Of a stretch of 64,000 nucleotides of DNA, positions 1 through 7,145 are shown piece by piece. The stretch comes from Caloramator fervidus (GTDB taxonomy: Bacteria; Bacillota; Clostridia; Clostridiales; Caloramatoraceae). The stretch lies in the NCBI RefSeq assembly GCF_900108045.1, contig NZ_FNUK01000001.1:1-64000 (forward strand). Direction: 5' to 3'. Every line of letters begins with the position of its first letter. The stretch's first letter is position 1. The translations under genes and the position numbers were made by a program. The notes beneath the pieces are model-generated. The model saw nothing but the letters and a program-made list of their open reading frames with translations, ran no database searches and had not been told where the DNA came from.

Positions 1-187
1 ATACAACAGGATCTATGCTTGGTCTCCCATTATTTAAGCAATACATGTCCTTTACAAGATCATATATGAAATCAAAATTGATAGCTTTTTCTATTTTTCT
101 AACTAAATGATCTTCTGGAACCAATTGGTCAACAGAGATAAATTCAACTTGTTCTCTACGAATTTTATCTTTGTTGATTGTTAGCAT
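1..187 (-). CDS. IS1182-family transposase, N-terminal 62 codons (cut by window edge)
   Basis: The minus strand from 187 reads MLTINKDKIRREQVEFISVD and continues with ...LVPEDHLVRKIEKAINFDFIYDLV...NGRPSIDPVV. This is the typical beginning of IS1182/IS1380-like DDE transposases (DUF772 region: 'LVPEDHLVR' followed by 'GRPSIDPV'). A ribosome site AGGAGG (190-195) sits just upstream of the ATG. The catalytic domain is outside the window, so I cannot say whether the gene is intact. Such a transposase would catalyse movement of the surrounding element. Confidence 0.8.
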   Translation of the reverse strand, partial: MLTINKDKIRREQVEFISVDQLVPEDHLVRKIEKAINFDFIYDLVKDMYCLNNGRPSIDPVV

Positions 188-233
188 ACTTATCCTCCTT
201 TATTACTTCGTATATTATTATATTTCGACATAA

Positions 234-271
234 AAAAAGAGAATCCTTTTTTTGTGATGGATTCTCTTTTT
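234..271. terminator. Hairpin inside IS end, terminator-like in both directions
   Basis: AAAAAGAGAATCC (234-246) and GGATTCTCTTTTT (259-271) form a perfect 13-bp stem with a U-rich tail on both strands. It lies between the presumed IS end and the transposase start. Insertion sequences often use such structures to block transcription entering from outside. Confidence 0.6.
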
Positions 272-296
272 AAAATTATACTTTGTCAACAATCTG

Positions 297-320
297 AAAA
301 GGGCTTAAATAAGCCCTTTT
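297..320 (-). terminator. Terminator of the DUF2680-like gene
   Basis: AAAAGGGCTT (297-306) and AAGCCCTTTT (311-320) pair with a 4-nt loop. The hairpin begins at the stop codon of the minus-strand gene at 320-706. Confidence 0.75.
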
Positions 321-706
321 TATTTTCTTCTACCTTGTGAAAATCCTAAACCATATTTTTGACCAAATTTTCTAAAGCCTTCTCCGTTACATAAAGCCTG
401 ATTGTTTTTTATAGCGTTATAAATTTCATCAGCTTGTTTTTGGGTTAAAATTCCTGCTTTTACCTTTTCATCTAAAATTTCTTTTCTTGCCTTTAACATT
501 TCTTTTTTAAATTCTTCAAGCTTTCCAGCTTCCTTTGCTATTGTTCCAAAAGTTTTTCCTGATTGTCTTTCTTTATATAAAGTCTCTATACTTTTTCCTG
601 TAAGTTTTGATGCGATGTCGATTGGTCTTGTTTTTGCATAGGCAAAGGCTGTTGTGCTAATTAACATTATAGCAGAAATTGCTATTAACAATTTTTTTGA
701 TTTCAT
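320..706 (-). CDS. Small secreted DUF2680-like protein
   Basis: 128 aa with an N-terminal signal peptide (KK, then LLIAISAIMLISTTAFA, likely cut after AFA). The mature part is helical and charged, with EFKKEMLKARKEILDEKVKAGILTQKQADEIYNAI, the hallmark of the clostridial DUF2680 family ('...LTQEQADEIY...'). It ends in a short Gly/Arg/Lys-rich tail. The function of this family is not known to me. The gene is transcribed away from the two-component system at 847-2837, and the shared 140-bp spacer suggests it may be a target of that regulator. The start has a good site (AAGGAGGTTG) 5-6 nt upstream. Confidence 0.75.
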   Translation of the reverse strand: MKSKKLLIAISAIMLISTTAFAYAKTRPIDIASKLTGKSIETLYKERQSGKTFGTIAKEAGKLEEFKKEMLKARKEILDEKVKAGILTQKQADEIYNAIKNNQALCNGEGFRKFGQKYGLGFSQGRRK

Positions 707-846
707 AAAATCAACCTCCTTGATTTATTTTATGCTTTAATTATAATCCCAATTTTTGATGATAATATGTTGTTAATGTGTAGATTTTGTGAAGATAATT
801 CAAATGTTCCAGAATTTGTATTATTATATTTTTAAGAGGTGATAAT

Positions 847-1503
847 ATGATTAAAGTTCTTGTAGTTGAAGATGAACAAAAGCTAAGGAAGGTTTTAAAG
901 CTTTATCTTGAAAATGAAGGTTTTTTTGTTGAAGAGGCTGAGGATGGAAATGAGGCTATTGAAAAGTTTTTACAAGATATTTATGATATTTTAATACTTG
1001 ATGTTATGCTTCCTGAAAAAGATGGCTGGAGTATATTAAGACAAATAAGAAAACATAGCGATGTTCCTGTTATTATGCTAACAGCAAGGGGAGAGGAAGA
1101 GGATAAAATATTTGGATTTGAACTTGGGGTTGATGATTACGTTGTAAAGCCTGCAAGTCCAAAGGAAGTTGTTGCAAGGGTAAAGGCTATTTTAAAAAGA
1201 GTTAAGAAAAATGAAACAGTAGAGGGACTTAAAATAGACAAAGCTGGAAGGGAAGTTTATATAATGGGTAAAAAGGTTGACTTAACTCCAAAGGAGTTTG
1301 ACCTGCTTTTGTATTTATATGAAAGGCCTAATATAGCCCTTTCAAGAGAGCAGATTTTGAATGCTGTTTGGGGATATGATTATTTTGGGGATCTTAGAGT
1401 TGTTGATACACATATTAAAAACTTGAGGGAAAAACTTGGGAATTTTAGAGATTTTATAGAAACTGTAAGGGGAATAGGATATAAATTTGAGGTGAAAAAA
1501 TGA
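847..1503 (+). CDS. OmpR/PhoB-family response regulator
   Basis: 218 aa. An N-terminal receiver domain (residues about 1-117) has the acidic pair EDE near residues 8-10, the phospho-acceptor Asp52 in ILILDVMLP, and the conserved Lys in VVKPAS. The C-terminal winged-helix domain (about 125-218) has DLTPKEFDLLLYL and the recognition region VVDTHIKNLREKLG. It is a DNA-binding transcription regulator activated by its partner kinase. It overlaps the kinase gene by 4 nt (ATGA), so the pair is translationally coupled. Start supported by AAGAGGTG about 5 nt upstream. The signal sensed is unknown; the divergent DUF2680 gene is a plausible target. Confidence 0.93.
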   Translation: MIKVLVVEDEQKLRKVLKLYLENEGFFVEEAEDGNEAIEKFLQDIYDILILDVMLPEKDGWSILRQIRKHSDVPVIMLTARGEEEDKIFGFELGVDDYVVKPASPKEVVARVKAILKRVKKNETVEGLKIDKAGREVYIMGKKVDLTPKEFDLLLYLYERPNIALSREQILNAVWGYDYFGDLRVVDTHIKNLREKLGNFRDFIETVRGIGYKFEVKK

Positions 1504-2837
1504 AAGGGATAAGGTTTAAACTTTTAGTTTATACGAGTTTGCTTTTGAGTGTGCTTTTACTGGCTAATTATGTTCTTCAAACAAATTTAATTGACAGATT
1601 TTATTCTAATAATGAAAAAAATAAGCTTATTGGTTATGCTAAAAAGATTGCTTTTTATTATGAAGACATTAATAACATGACTAAAGAGGCTTTAAAAGTA
1701 GCTAATACTATAGGGGGAAGGGTTAGTATTTTTGACTCTAACGGGAATATGATTTTTCAAAGCGGAAACTATATGTTTGGAAGAACATATAGAATAGAAA
1801 GTAAGTATTTAAAACAAGTAATAAAGGGAAACTTGATTTTTACAACTGATGAAAAAATGTTAAGCAAAAGTCAGCTTATTACTCTTGGTTATCCTATAAA
1901 AAAAGAGAATACCTATGGTGCAATTTTCATTCATATTTCTTCCTTTACTTTGAAAAATGATGTTTCAAGATTAAAATGGCAGTTTACAATACTTTTTATA
2001 TTGGCATTAATAATTTCAATTATAGGAGCAATTATATTAAGCAGTGCATTTACAAGGCCAATACTAAAAATAAAAGAGGCTGCAGAAAGAATTTCAAAGG
2101 GTAATTATGACATAAGGCTTGAAGTAAACTCAAAAGATGAGATTGAAGAGCTTGCAAATACTATAAATGATATGGCACAAAACCTTAAAAAGACAGAAAA
2201 ATTAAGGCGTGATTTTATAGCAAATGTTACCCATGAGTTTAGAACACCTCTTGGAATAATAAAAGGTTATGCTGAGGCCCTTTATGATGATTTAATTCCA
2301 CAGGGACAAAAAAAGGAATATATTGAAGAAATTATTGAAGAAGTTGAAAGGTTAAATAGGCTTGTTAATGAAAACTTAACCTTGGCTAAAATTGAATCTG
2401 GCAGTGTAACATTAAATAAACAGAAAGTAAACATAAAGGATATTTTATTGGAAGTAATAGATAAAGTAAAGATAATAAAAGGTAAAAGGCAAATAATATT
2501 AAATTGTTTTGATTTTTATATAAATTTAGATCCTGAATATATGGAAATGGCAATATTGAATATTTTAAGCAACTCAATTAAACATACAAAAGATGACGGA
2601 AAAATTGAAATCAATGTTACTAAAGGTGATAAAATAAAAATTAGCATAAAGGATGATGGCGAAGGAATTCAAAAAGAACACCTTCCCTATATTTTTGAAA
2701 GATTTTACAGAGTAAAGGAAAAGGGAGTAGGAGGCCTTGGACTTTCAATTGCAAGGGAAATTATAAAACTTCATGGTGGTGAAATTTTAGTTTACAGTCA
2801 AGAAGGAAAGGGAACTGAGTTTGTAATTTTGCTTTAA
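1500..2837 (+). CDS. HAMP-domain sensor histidine kinase
   Basis: 445 aa. One membrane segment near residues 8-28, an extracytoplasmic sensor region of about 130 residues, a second segment near 160-183, then HAMP (about 184-235). The HisKA motif FIANVTHEFRTPLG places the phospho-His at H245. The HATPase_c domain has N-box NILSNSIKH, DDGEGIQ and GGLGLSIA. It would autophosphorylate and pass phosphate to the response regulator encoded just upstream. The sensor region matches no domain I recognise, so the stimulus is unknown. It ends 40 nt before spmA. Confidence 0.93.
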   Translation: MKGIRFKLLVYTSLLLSVLLLANYVLQTNLIDRFYSNNEKNKLIGYAKKIAFYYEDINNMTKEALKVANTIGGRVSIFDSNGNMIFQSGNYMFGRTYRIESKYLKQVIKGNLIFTTDEKMLSKSQLITLGYPIKKENTYGAIFIHISSFTLKNDVSRLKWQFTILFILALIISIIGAIILSSAFTRPILKIKEAAERISKGNYDIRLEVNSKDEIEELANTINDMAQNLKKTEKLRRDFIANVTHEFRTPLGIIKGYAEALYDDLIPQGQKKEYIEEIIEEVERLNRLVNENLTLAKIESGSVTLNKQKVNIKDILLEVIDKVKIIKGKRQIILNCFDFYINLDPEYMEMAILNILSNSIKHTKDDGKIEINVTKGDKIKISIKDDGEGIQKEHLPYIFERFYRVKEKGVGGLGLSIAREIIKLHGGEILVYSQEGKGTEFVILL

Positions 2838-2879
2838 TTTTTGAATATAAATTATATAGCAGTTTTTTTAGGTGGGGTT

Positions 2880-3455
2880 ATGGTAAATAAGCTTTGGTTT
2901 TTTATGATTATTTTTGGGATAGCTTCTTTTATAATAAAGGGGGATAATAGTTTAATAAAGGTTATAACCGAATCCTCTCAAAGATCTGTTGAGCTTTTAA
3001 TTTCCCTTGTTGGAATTATGGCCTTTTGGTCAGGAGTTATGAGGATATGTGAAAAGAGCGGTATTGTTGATATTTTTTCAAGATTTTTAAGCCTCCCTTT
3101 AAGGTTTATATTTCCTGGGCTTTACGAAAGGTCAAAACCCGCTTTTTTTAACATAATAATGAATATAACTAGCAATATGCTTGGGCTTTCAAATGCTGCA
3201 ACTCCCTTTGGCCTTAAGGCTATGGAAGAACTTCAAAGGATAAATCCTAAAAAGGATACCGCCTCTGATTATATGGTTACATTTTTAATAATAAATTCAG
3301 CTTCTTTGCAAATAATTCCAACAACTTTGATATCTTTAAGGGCAAGCTTAGGTTCAAAGGAGCCTTATGACATAATAACCCCTATAATTATAACAAGTTC
3401 TGTTTCTATAATCATAGCTCTTTTATTAGATAAATTATTTCAAAGATTTAAGTAA
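2880..3455 (+). CDS. spmA: Spore maturation protein A
   Basis: 191 aa, close to the Bacillus SpmA length (196). It is a membrane protein of the nucleoside-recognition (Gate) family: GIMAFWSGVMRICEKSGIVD, then NITSNMLGLSNAATPFGLKAM, the conserved Asn-rich segment. In Bacillus SpmA and SpmB act in the mother cell during spore core dehydration, and mutants make wetter, less heat-resistant spores. I chose the ATG at 2880, which follows GGTGGGG, over an upstream TTG at 2841 that has no ribosome site. spmB follows after 17 nt, so the two form one operon. The transported molecule is not established. Confidence 0.9.
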   Translation: MVNKLWFFMIIFGIASFIIKGDNSLIKVITESSQRSVELLISLVGIMAFWSGVMRICEKSGIVDIFSRFLSLPLRFIFPGLYERSKPAFFNIIMNITSNMLGLSNAATPFGLKAMEELQRINPKKDTASDYMVTFLIINSASLQIIPTTLISLRASLGSKEPYDIITPIIITSSVSIIIALLLDKLFQRFK

Positions 3456-3472
3456 TCCTTTTAGGAGGTATT

Positions 3473-3976
3473 ATGCTTTTTATAAGTCTTTTTCTTATTC
3501 TTGTTATGGTTTTTGCATACGCCAAGGGGGTAAATGTATTTGATGAATTTATACTTGGAGTCAAAGACGGTTTTTTAACAGTTTATAAGATAGCTCCATA
3601 TCTTTTGACTATGATTTTTGCAATAGATATATTTAGAAGTTCCTCTGCCCTTGATTTTTTTATCAATCTTTTAGGTCCCTTTGCTGAATTTTTTAATATT
3701 CCTAGAGAAATTTTACCTATGTTTTTAATAAAACCTTTATCTGGAAGCGGAGCCATTGCTGTTTTGACGGATATTTCTAGGCAATATGGCATAGATTCTA
3801 AAGAGGCTAAAATAGCCTCTGTTATGATGGGTTCGACGGAAACTATATTTTATACTTTAGGCCTTTACTTTGGAATTGTTGATATAAAAAAAATAAGACA
3901 CACCCTTTTGGTAGCTTTAATCATTCATTTTATAAGCACCTTAATTGCAGTTTATGTAGTTTGTGGTATAAAATAA
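3473..3976 (+). CDS. spmB: Spore maturation protein B
   Basis: 167 aa (Bacillus SpmB about 178). A Gate-family membrane protein with several hydrophobic segments and the family motif MFLIKPLSGSGAIAVLTDI, followed by MMGSTETIFYTLGLYFG. It is the partner of SpmA just upstream and is needed with it for full spore core dehydration in Bacillus. Ribosome site AGGAGGT lies 5 nt before the ATG. It is cotranscribed with spmA and possibly with the MATE exporter that starts 27 nt later. Confidence 0.9.
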   Translation: MLFISLFLILVMVFAYAKGVNVFDEFILGVKDGFLTVYKIAPYLLTMIFAIDIFRSSSALDFFINLLGPFAEFFNIPREILPMFLIKPLSGSGAIAVLTDISRQYGIDSKEAKIASVMMGSTETIFYTLGLYFGIVDIKKIRHTLLVALIIHFISTLIAVYVVCGIK

Positions 3977-4003
3977 ATTATGATCTACAAAAGAGGTGGT
4001 ACA

Positions 4004-5344
4004 ATGAGGGATTTGACAAAAGGAAGCGAAGGAAAACACATACTTTTGTTTGCAATTCCAATGCTTATTGGGAACCTTTTTCAAGCGCTTTATAATACCG
4101 TTGATAGCATATGGGTTGGTCAAATAGTTGGTAGCAATGGCCTTGCTGCTGTTGCAGTAAGCTTTCCAATAATATTCATGCTAATATCCCTTGTTATGGG
4201 GCTTACTATGGGAGTTACTATAATAATTTCTCAATATTATGGTGCAAAGGATTTGGAAAACGTAAAAAGGACTATAAATAATACATTCTTAATGCTTTTA
4301 TTGGCATCTTTTATAACCACCTTGGCAGGAATCTTACTATCAAGAAGGCTTCTTATCCTTATAGATACACCACCTGTTATATTAGAAAATGCTGATGTTT
4401 ATCTTAAAATAATGTTTATGGGAATGCTTTTTATGTATGGTTACAATGGCCTTAGTGCAATACTAAGAGGAATGGGGGACTCAAAAACTCCTTTATATTT
4501 TTTAATAGTTGCAACCTTTGTTAATATTATTCTTGACCCAATATTTATATATGTTTTAAAACTTGGCGTTGCAGGGGCAGCTTATGCAACTGTTATTTCT
4601 CAAGGTGTATCTTTTATTATGGGATTTTTTTATCTTTATAAAAGATATGAGATGTTCAAAATAAAGTATAATCAGCTAAAATTTGACAAAGATATAATGC
4701 TCCTTATATTTAAAATAGGTTTTCCTATGGCTATTCAACAAACTTTGGTTTCTGTTGCAGGAGTTTTCTTAAATGCGATTATAAATAGGTTTGGTGCTGA
4801 TGCTATGGCTGCCTTTGGAGCAGCATCTAGGGTTGAGTCCTTTATATTCATGCCTACAATGAGCATAGCTTTATCGGTATCCTCCTTTACAGGACAAAAC
4901 CTTGGAGCAGGTAGAATAGATAGGGTAAAACGGGGATTTAAAGCTGCAATGGTTATGGGATTTATTCTTTCAATTTTTACTATTTTCATAACTCAATTTA
5001 TTCCAAGGTATTTAATTCTTATGTTTACTAAAAATAAAGTTGTTGTAGAGCTTGGAGTTCAGTATCTTAAAGTTTTAGGTTTATTTTACTGTTTTTTCAC
5101 CTTTATGTTTATTGCAAATGGAGTTGTAAGGGGAGCTGGAGATACCTTTGTTGCAATGCTTATAACCCTTGTGGGGCTTTGGTTTGTTAGGATTCCCCTT
5201 GCAAATATATTATCAAAGAGGATAGGGCTTGTTGGGGTTTGGTATGCAATAGGCATAGGTTTTTTAGTTGGAATGACATTAAGTCTTTCCTATTATTTTA
5301 GTGGAAGATGGAAAAATAAAGGTATTATAAAATCTGAAATTTAA
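4004..5344 (+). CDS. MATE-family multidrug/cation exporter
   Basis: 446 aa with about 12 hydrophobic segments in two similar halves, as in the MATE (MatE) family. Family signatures are LTKGSEGKHILLFAIPML with LIGNLFQALYNTVDSIWVG at the N-terminus, and ALYNTVDSI matched in the second half by the pattern around AAFGAASRVESF. These proteins expel cationic drugs or metabolites in exchange for Na+ or H+. ATG 4004 is preferred because AAGAGGTGG lies 4 nt upstream; an ATG at 3980 has no site. The substrate cannot be predicted. The short spacing to spmB suggests read-through, though no sporulation role is known. Confidence 0.9.
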   Translation: MRDLTKGSEGKHILLFAIPMLIGNLFQALYNTVDSIWVGQIVGSNGLAAVAVSFPIIFMLISLVMGLTMGVTIIISQYYGAKDLENVKRTINNTFLMLLLASFITTLAGILLSRRLLILIDTPPVILENADVYLKIMFMGMLFMYGYNGLSAILRGMGDSKTPLYFLIVATFVNIILDPIFIYVLKLGVAGAAYATVISQGVSFIMGFFYLYKRYEMFKIKYNQLKFDKDIMLLIFKIGFPMAIQQTLVSVAGVFLNAIINRFGADAMAAFGAASRVESFIFMPTMSIALSVSSFTGQNLGAGRIDRVKRGFKAAMVMGFILSIFTIFITQFIPRYLILMFTKNKVVVELGVQYLKVLGLFYCFFTFMFIANGVVRGAGDTFVAMLITLVGLWFVRIPLANILSKRIGLVGVWYAIGIGFLVGMTLSLSYYFSGRWKNKGIIKSEI

Positions 5345-5347
5345 AAG

Positions 5348-5412
5348 GGCAAATTGGGAAAAATAATAATGGTGATGTTATGAAGATAGCCATTATATTT
5401 TCCCGATTTGCC
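5348..5412 (+). repeat. 15-bp inverted repeat enclosing a ribosome site and start codon
   Basis: GGCAAATTGGGAAAA (5348-5362) and TTTTCCCGATTTGCC (5398-5412) are complementary apart from one G-U pair. The 35-nt loop holds the ribosome site (GGTGATG) and the ATG at 5380 of the RDD protein gene. The distal arm is coding sequence. Confidence 0.6.
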
Positions 5413-6828
5413 TCTTTTGTTATAGATTACTTGTTATATGGCATAATATATTATTTTTTATTAAAACTTGGAGTATTAGGTTTTATTATTGCTAACGTTA
5501 TATTATTTTTATATAGGGTATTGACCTTAACCTTTTTAGGTGGCACCTTTGGGATGAAACTTTTAAAGCTTAAGATATATAACAACAGCTTTAAAAACGT
5601 ATTAAAAAGGGAATTTTATAGAATTGCTTCTTGTTTTTACTATTTAGGCTATTTATATTCCTTTATAGATAAAGATGCACGATGTCTTCATGATATTGCC
5701 TCTTCAACCTATGTAGGATATGAAAAAAAGGATTTTAAGGATAAAGGAAGTATATTTATAAACGTTTTGCTAGTTTTATCCCTTTTAAAGTTTTCCTCAG
5801 CATTTTTGCTTAATGATGTAGGGCTTATAGGCCTTAAAAGGGTAGCCTCTTCTGATGAATACTTTCAAAGCTTTGAGGGGGATAACCTTTTAAGCTTATC
5901 CTCCGATGAACTTTATTTAAAAACCTTAGGAAGAAAATATACATCAAGCATTGATATAAAAGGAAAAAGAACCCTTGTTAGGCTTTCTAATAAGTTAAGA
6001 TATAGTGAAATCTATAAGTTAAACTTTAATAAGGATAAAATTATAGGTGATTTTTTATACAAAGTAGACATCCCCCTGCAGTTTATAAACAGCGTAAATT
6101 TCAGGGGTAAATACGAGCTTTTGGGAGTATCTCCTATGGGGGATTTAGTTTTAATAGATGAAAAAGGCAAAATAATATCTAGATATAAACTTAAGTTTGA
6201 CATTTTCATGTTAAAATGTGGAAGGCTTGATGGGGATGAATTTGATGAGGCAGTTTTGCTGGACAGAAACGGCAATGTTCAAGTTTTTAAATATGAAAAT
6301 GGATTAAAATTAGTCTACAGTGGAAAAATAGGCGAGGACATAATACCTAAATGTTTTTACATTGATGAAGGAATTTATATTATTACAAATGCTAGCGACA
6401 AAAACTTGTTTTATCATTATAAGTTTGAAGATGGAAAATTTTATTTTGTGTATAAAAAGTATCTTAAGAAAAACGGGATAAACGACATATTTAAGTTTAA
6501 TGATGGATTTTTGGCCTCTAGCGTTTATAGAAATAACATGTCTTTAAGGATTGGAAATATACAAAAGCTTGAATATTATGATTTAAATTTAAATAGAATA
6601 TTAAACTTTGGAAAAAGAAAGGCAAGGCTATATGCCTTTTATGTAAGAAACGTTGAAGATGTAGTTGATATAGATGGTGATGGGAAAGAGGAGATAATAT
6701 TAAAGGCTTTTGGCAGCTCTGATGTTTATGGCCAAGGTTATATGGTTGAAGTTTATAAAATGTCAAAGTGGGGGATTTTTTTAAATAAAGTTTTAAGCTT
6801 TTTAGAAGATTTTCTTGATTTTTCTTAA
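5380..6828 (+). CDS. RDD-domain membrane protein with C-terminal FG-GAP-like extracellular part
   Basis: 482 aa. Residues 1-120 resemble the RDD domain: SRFASFVIDYLLYG (Arg and Asp in the first membrane helix), GGTFGMKLLKLKI, and DARCLHDIASSTYV (Asp near the end). A membrane segment follows near 126-145. The remaining 330 residues are soluble and beta-rich with Asp-rich loops: LDGDEFDEAVLLDRNG and VDIDGDGKEEIILKAFG, typical of FG-GAP/VCBS propeller blades that bind Ca2+. RDD proteins are poorly understood, some being Na+/H+ antiporters. The combination is unusual and its function is unknown. The next gene (csoR) has its promoter inside the 3' end. Confidence 0.65.
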   Translation: MKIAIIFSRFASFVIDYLLYGIIYYFLLKLGVLGFIIANVILFLYRVLTLTFLGGTFGMKLLKLKIYNNSFKNVLKREFYRIASCFYYLGYLYSFIDKDARCLHDIASSTYVGYEKKDFKDKGSIFINVLLVLSLLKFSSAFLLNDVGLIGLKRVASSDEYFQSFEGDNLLSLSSDELYLKTLGRKYTSSIDIKGKRTLVRLSNKLRYSEIYKLNFNKDKIIGDFLYKVDIPLQFINSVNFRGKYELLGVSPMGDLVLIDEKGKIISRYKLKFDIFMLKCGRLDGDEFDEAVLLDRNGNVQVFKYENGLKLVYSGKIGEDIIPKCFYIDEGIYIITNASDKNLFYHYKFEDGKFYFVYKKYLKKNGINDIFKFNDGFLASSVYRNNMSLRIGNIQKLEYYDLNLNRILNFGKRKARLYAFYVRNVEDVVDIDGDGKEEIILKAFGSSDVYGQGYMVEVYKMSKWGIFLNKVLSFLEDFLDFS

Positions 6829-6843
6829 GCTTATTTTTATAAT
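6815..6843 (+). promoter_or_regulatory. Sigma-A promoter of csoR-copA-copZ
   Basis: TTGATT (6815-6820), a 17-nt spacer, and TATAAT (6838-6843). It overlaps the last codons of the RDD gene. The predicted transcription start, near 6850, sits at the edge of the operator at 6851-6865. Confidence 0.75.
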
Positions 6844-6850
6844 AATTACA

Positions 6851-6865
6851 TACCCCGCTATGGTA
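6851..6865. promoter_or_regulatory. Probable CsoR operator
   Basis: TACC (6851-6854) and GGTA (6862-6865) are inverted around 7 nt, in the GC-rich context taccccgctatggta. This resembles known CsoR operators (TACCCC...GGGTA type). Its position on the predicted transcription start implies repression by the CsoR encoded 13 nt downstream and release by Cu(I). Confidence 0.65.
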
Positions 6866-6877
6866 GGGAGGGATGTT

Positions 6878-7135
6878 ATGGACAGAGAAGAGGCCATTAA
6901 ATATTTAAAAACTGCAAAGGGACAAATAGATGGAATAATTAAAATGATAGAAGAGGGAAGATACTGCATAGATATTTCAAACCAAATACTTGCAGCTCAG
7001 TCTATTCTTAAAAAGGCCAACATGATTATTTTAAAAAAACATTTAAACACTTGTGTTAGATTAGCCTTTATTGAAAATAATGCAGAGGAAAAAATAGAAG
7101 AAATAATTGAGATTATAGAAAAATTATCAAGATAA
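6878..7135 (+). CDS. csoR: CsoR-family copper-sensing repressor
   Basis: 85 aa, all-helical DUF156 family. The Cu(I) ligands of CsoR are present: Cys30 (EEGRYC), His55 and Cys59 (KKHLNTC, the H-x3-C spacing). [12 protein letters not shown] is the conserved helix 1. Apo-CsoR binds operator DNA; Cu(I) binding releases it. The ATG at 6878 is chosen because it follows GGGAGGGATG and matches the usual CsoR N-terminus; upstream in-frame starts would overlap the promoter and operator. It is the first gene of an operon with copA (10 nt) and copZ. Confidence 0.92.
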   Translation: MDREEAIKYLKTAKGQIDGIIKMIEEGRYCIDISNQILAAQSILKKANMIILKKHLNTCVRLAFIENNAEEKIEEIIEIIEKLSR

Positions 7136-7145
7136 GGAGGATGTT

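Larger units (their letters stand above)
1..296 (-). mobile_element. End of an IS1182-like insertion sequence (partial)
   Basis: The element carries the start of a transposase gene on the minus strand. It probably ends around 281-296, where the sequence ctttgtcaacaatctga looks like the terminal repeat of IS1182-type elements. That assignment is from memory and the other end lies outside the window, so the exact border and any target duplication cannot be checked. A 13-bp hairpin at 234-271 lies inside it. The neighbouring resident gene's terminator starts right beside the presumed end. Confidence 0.6.
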
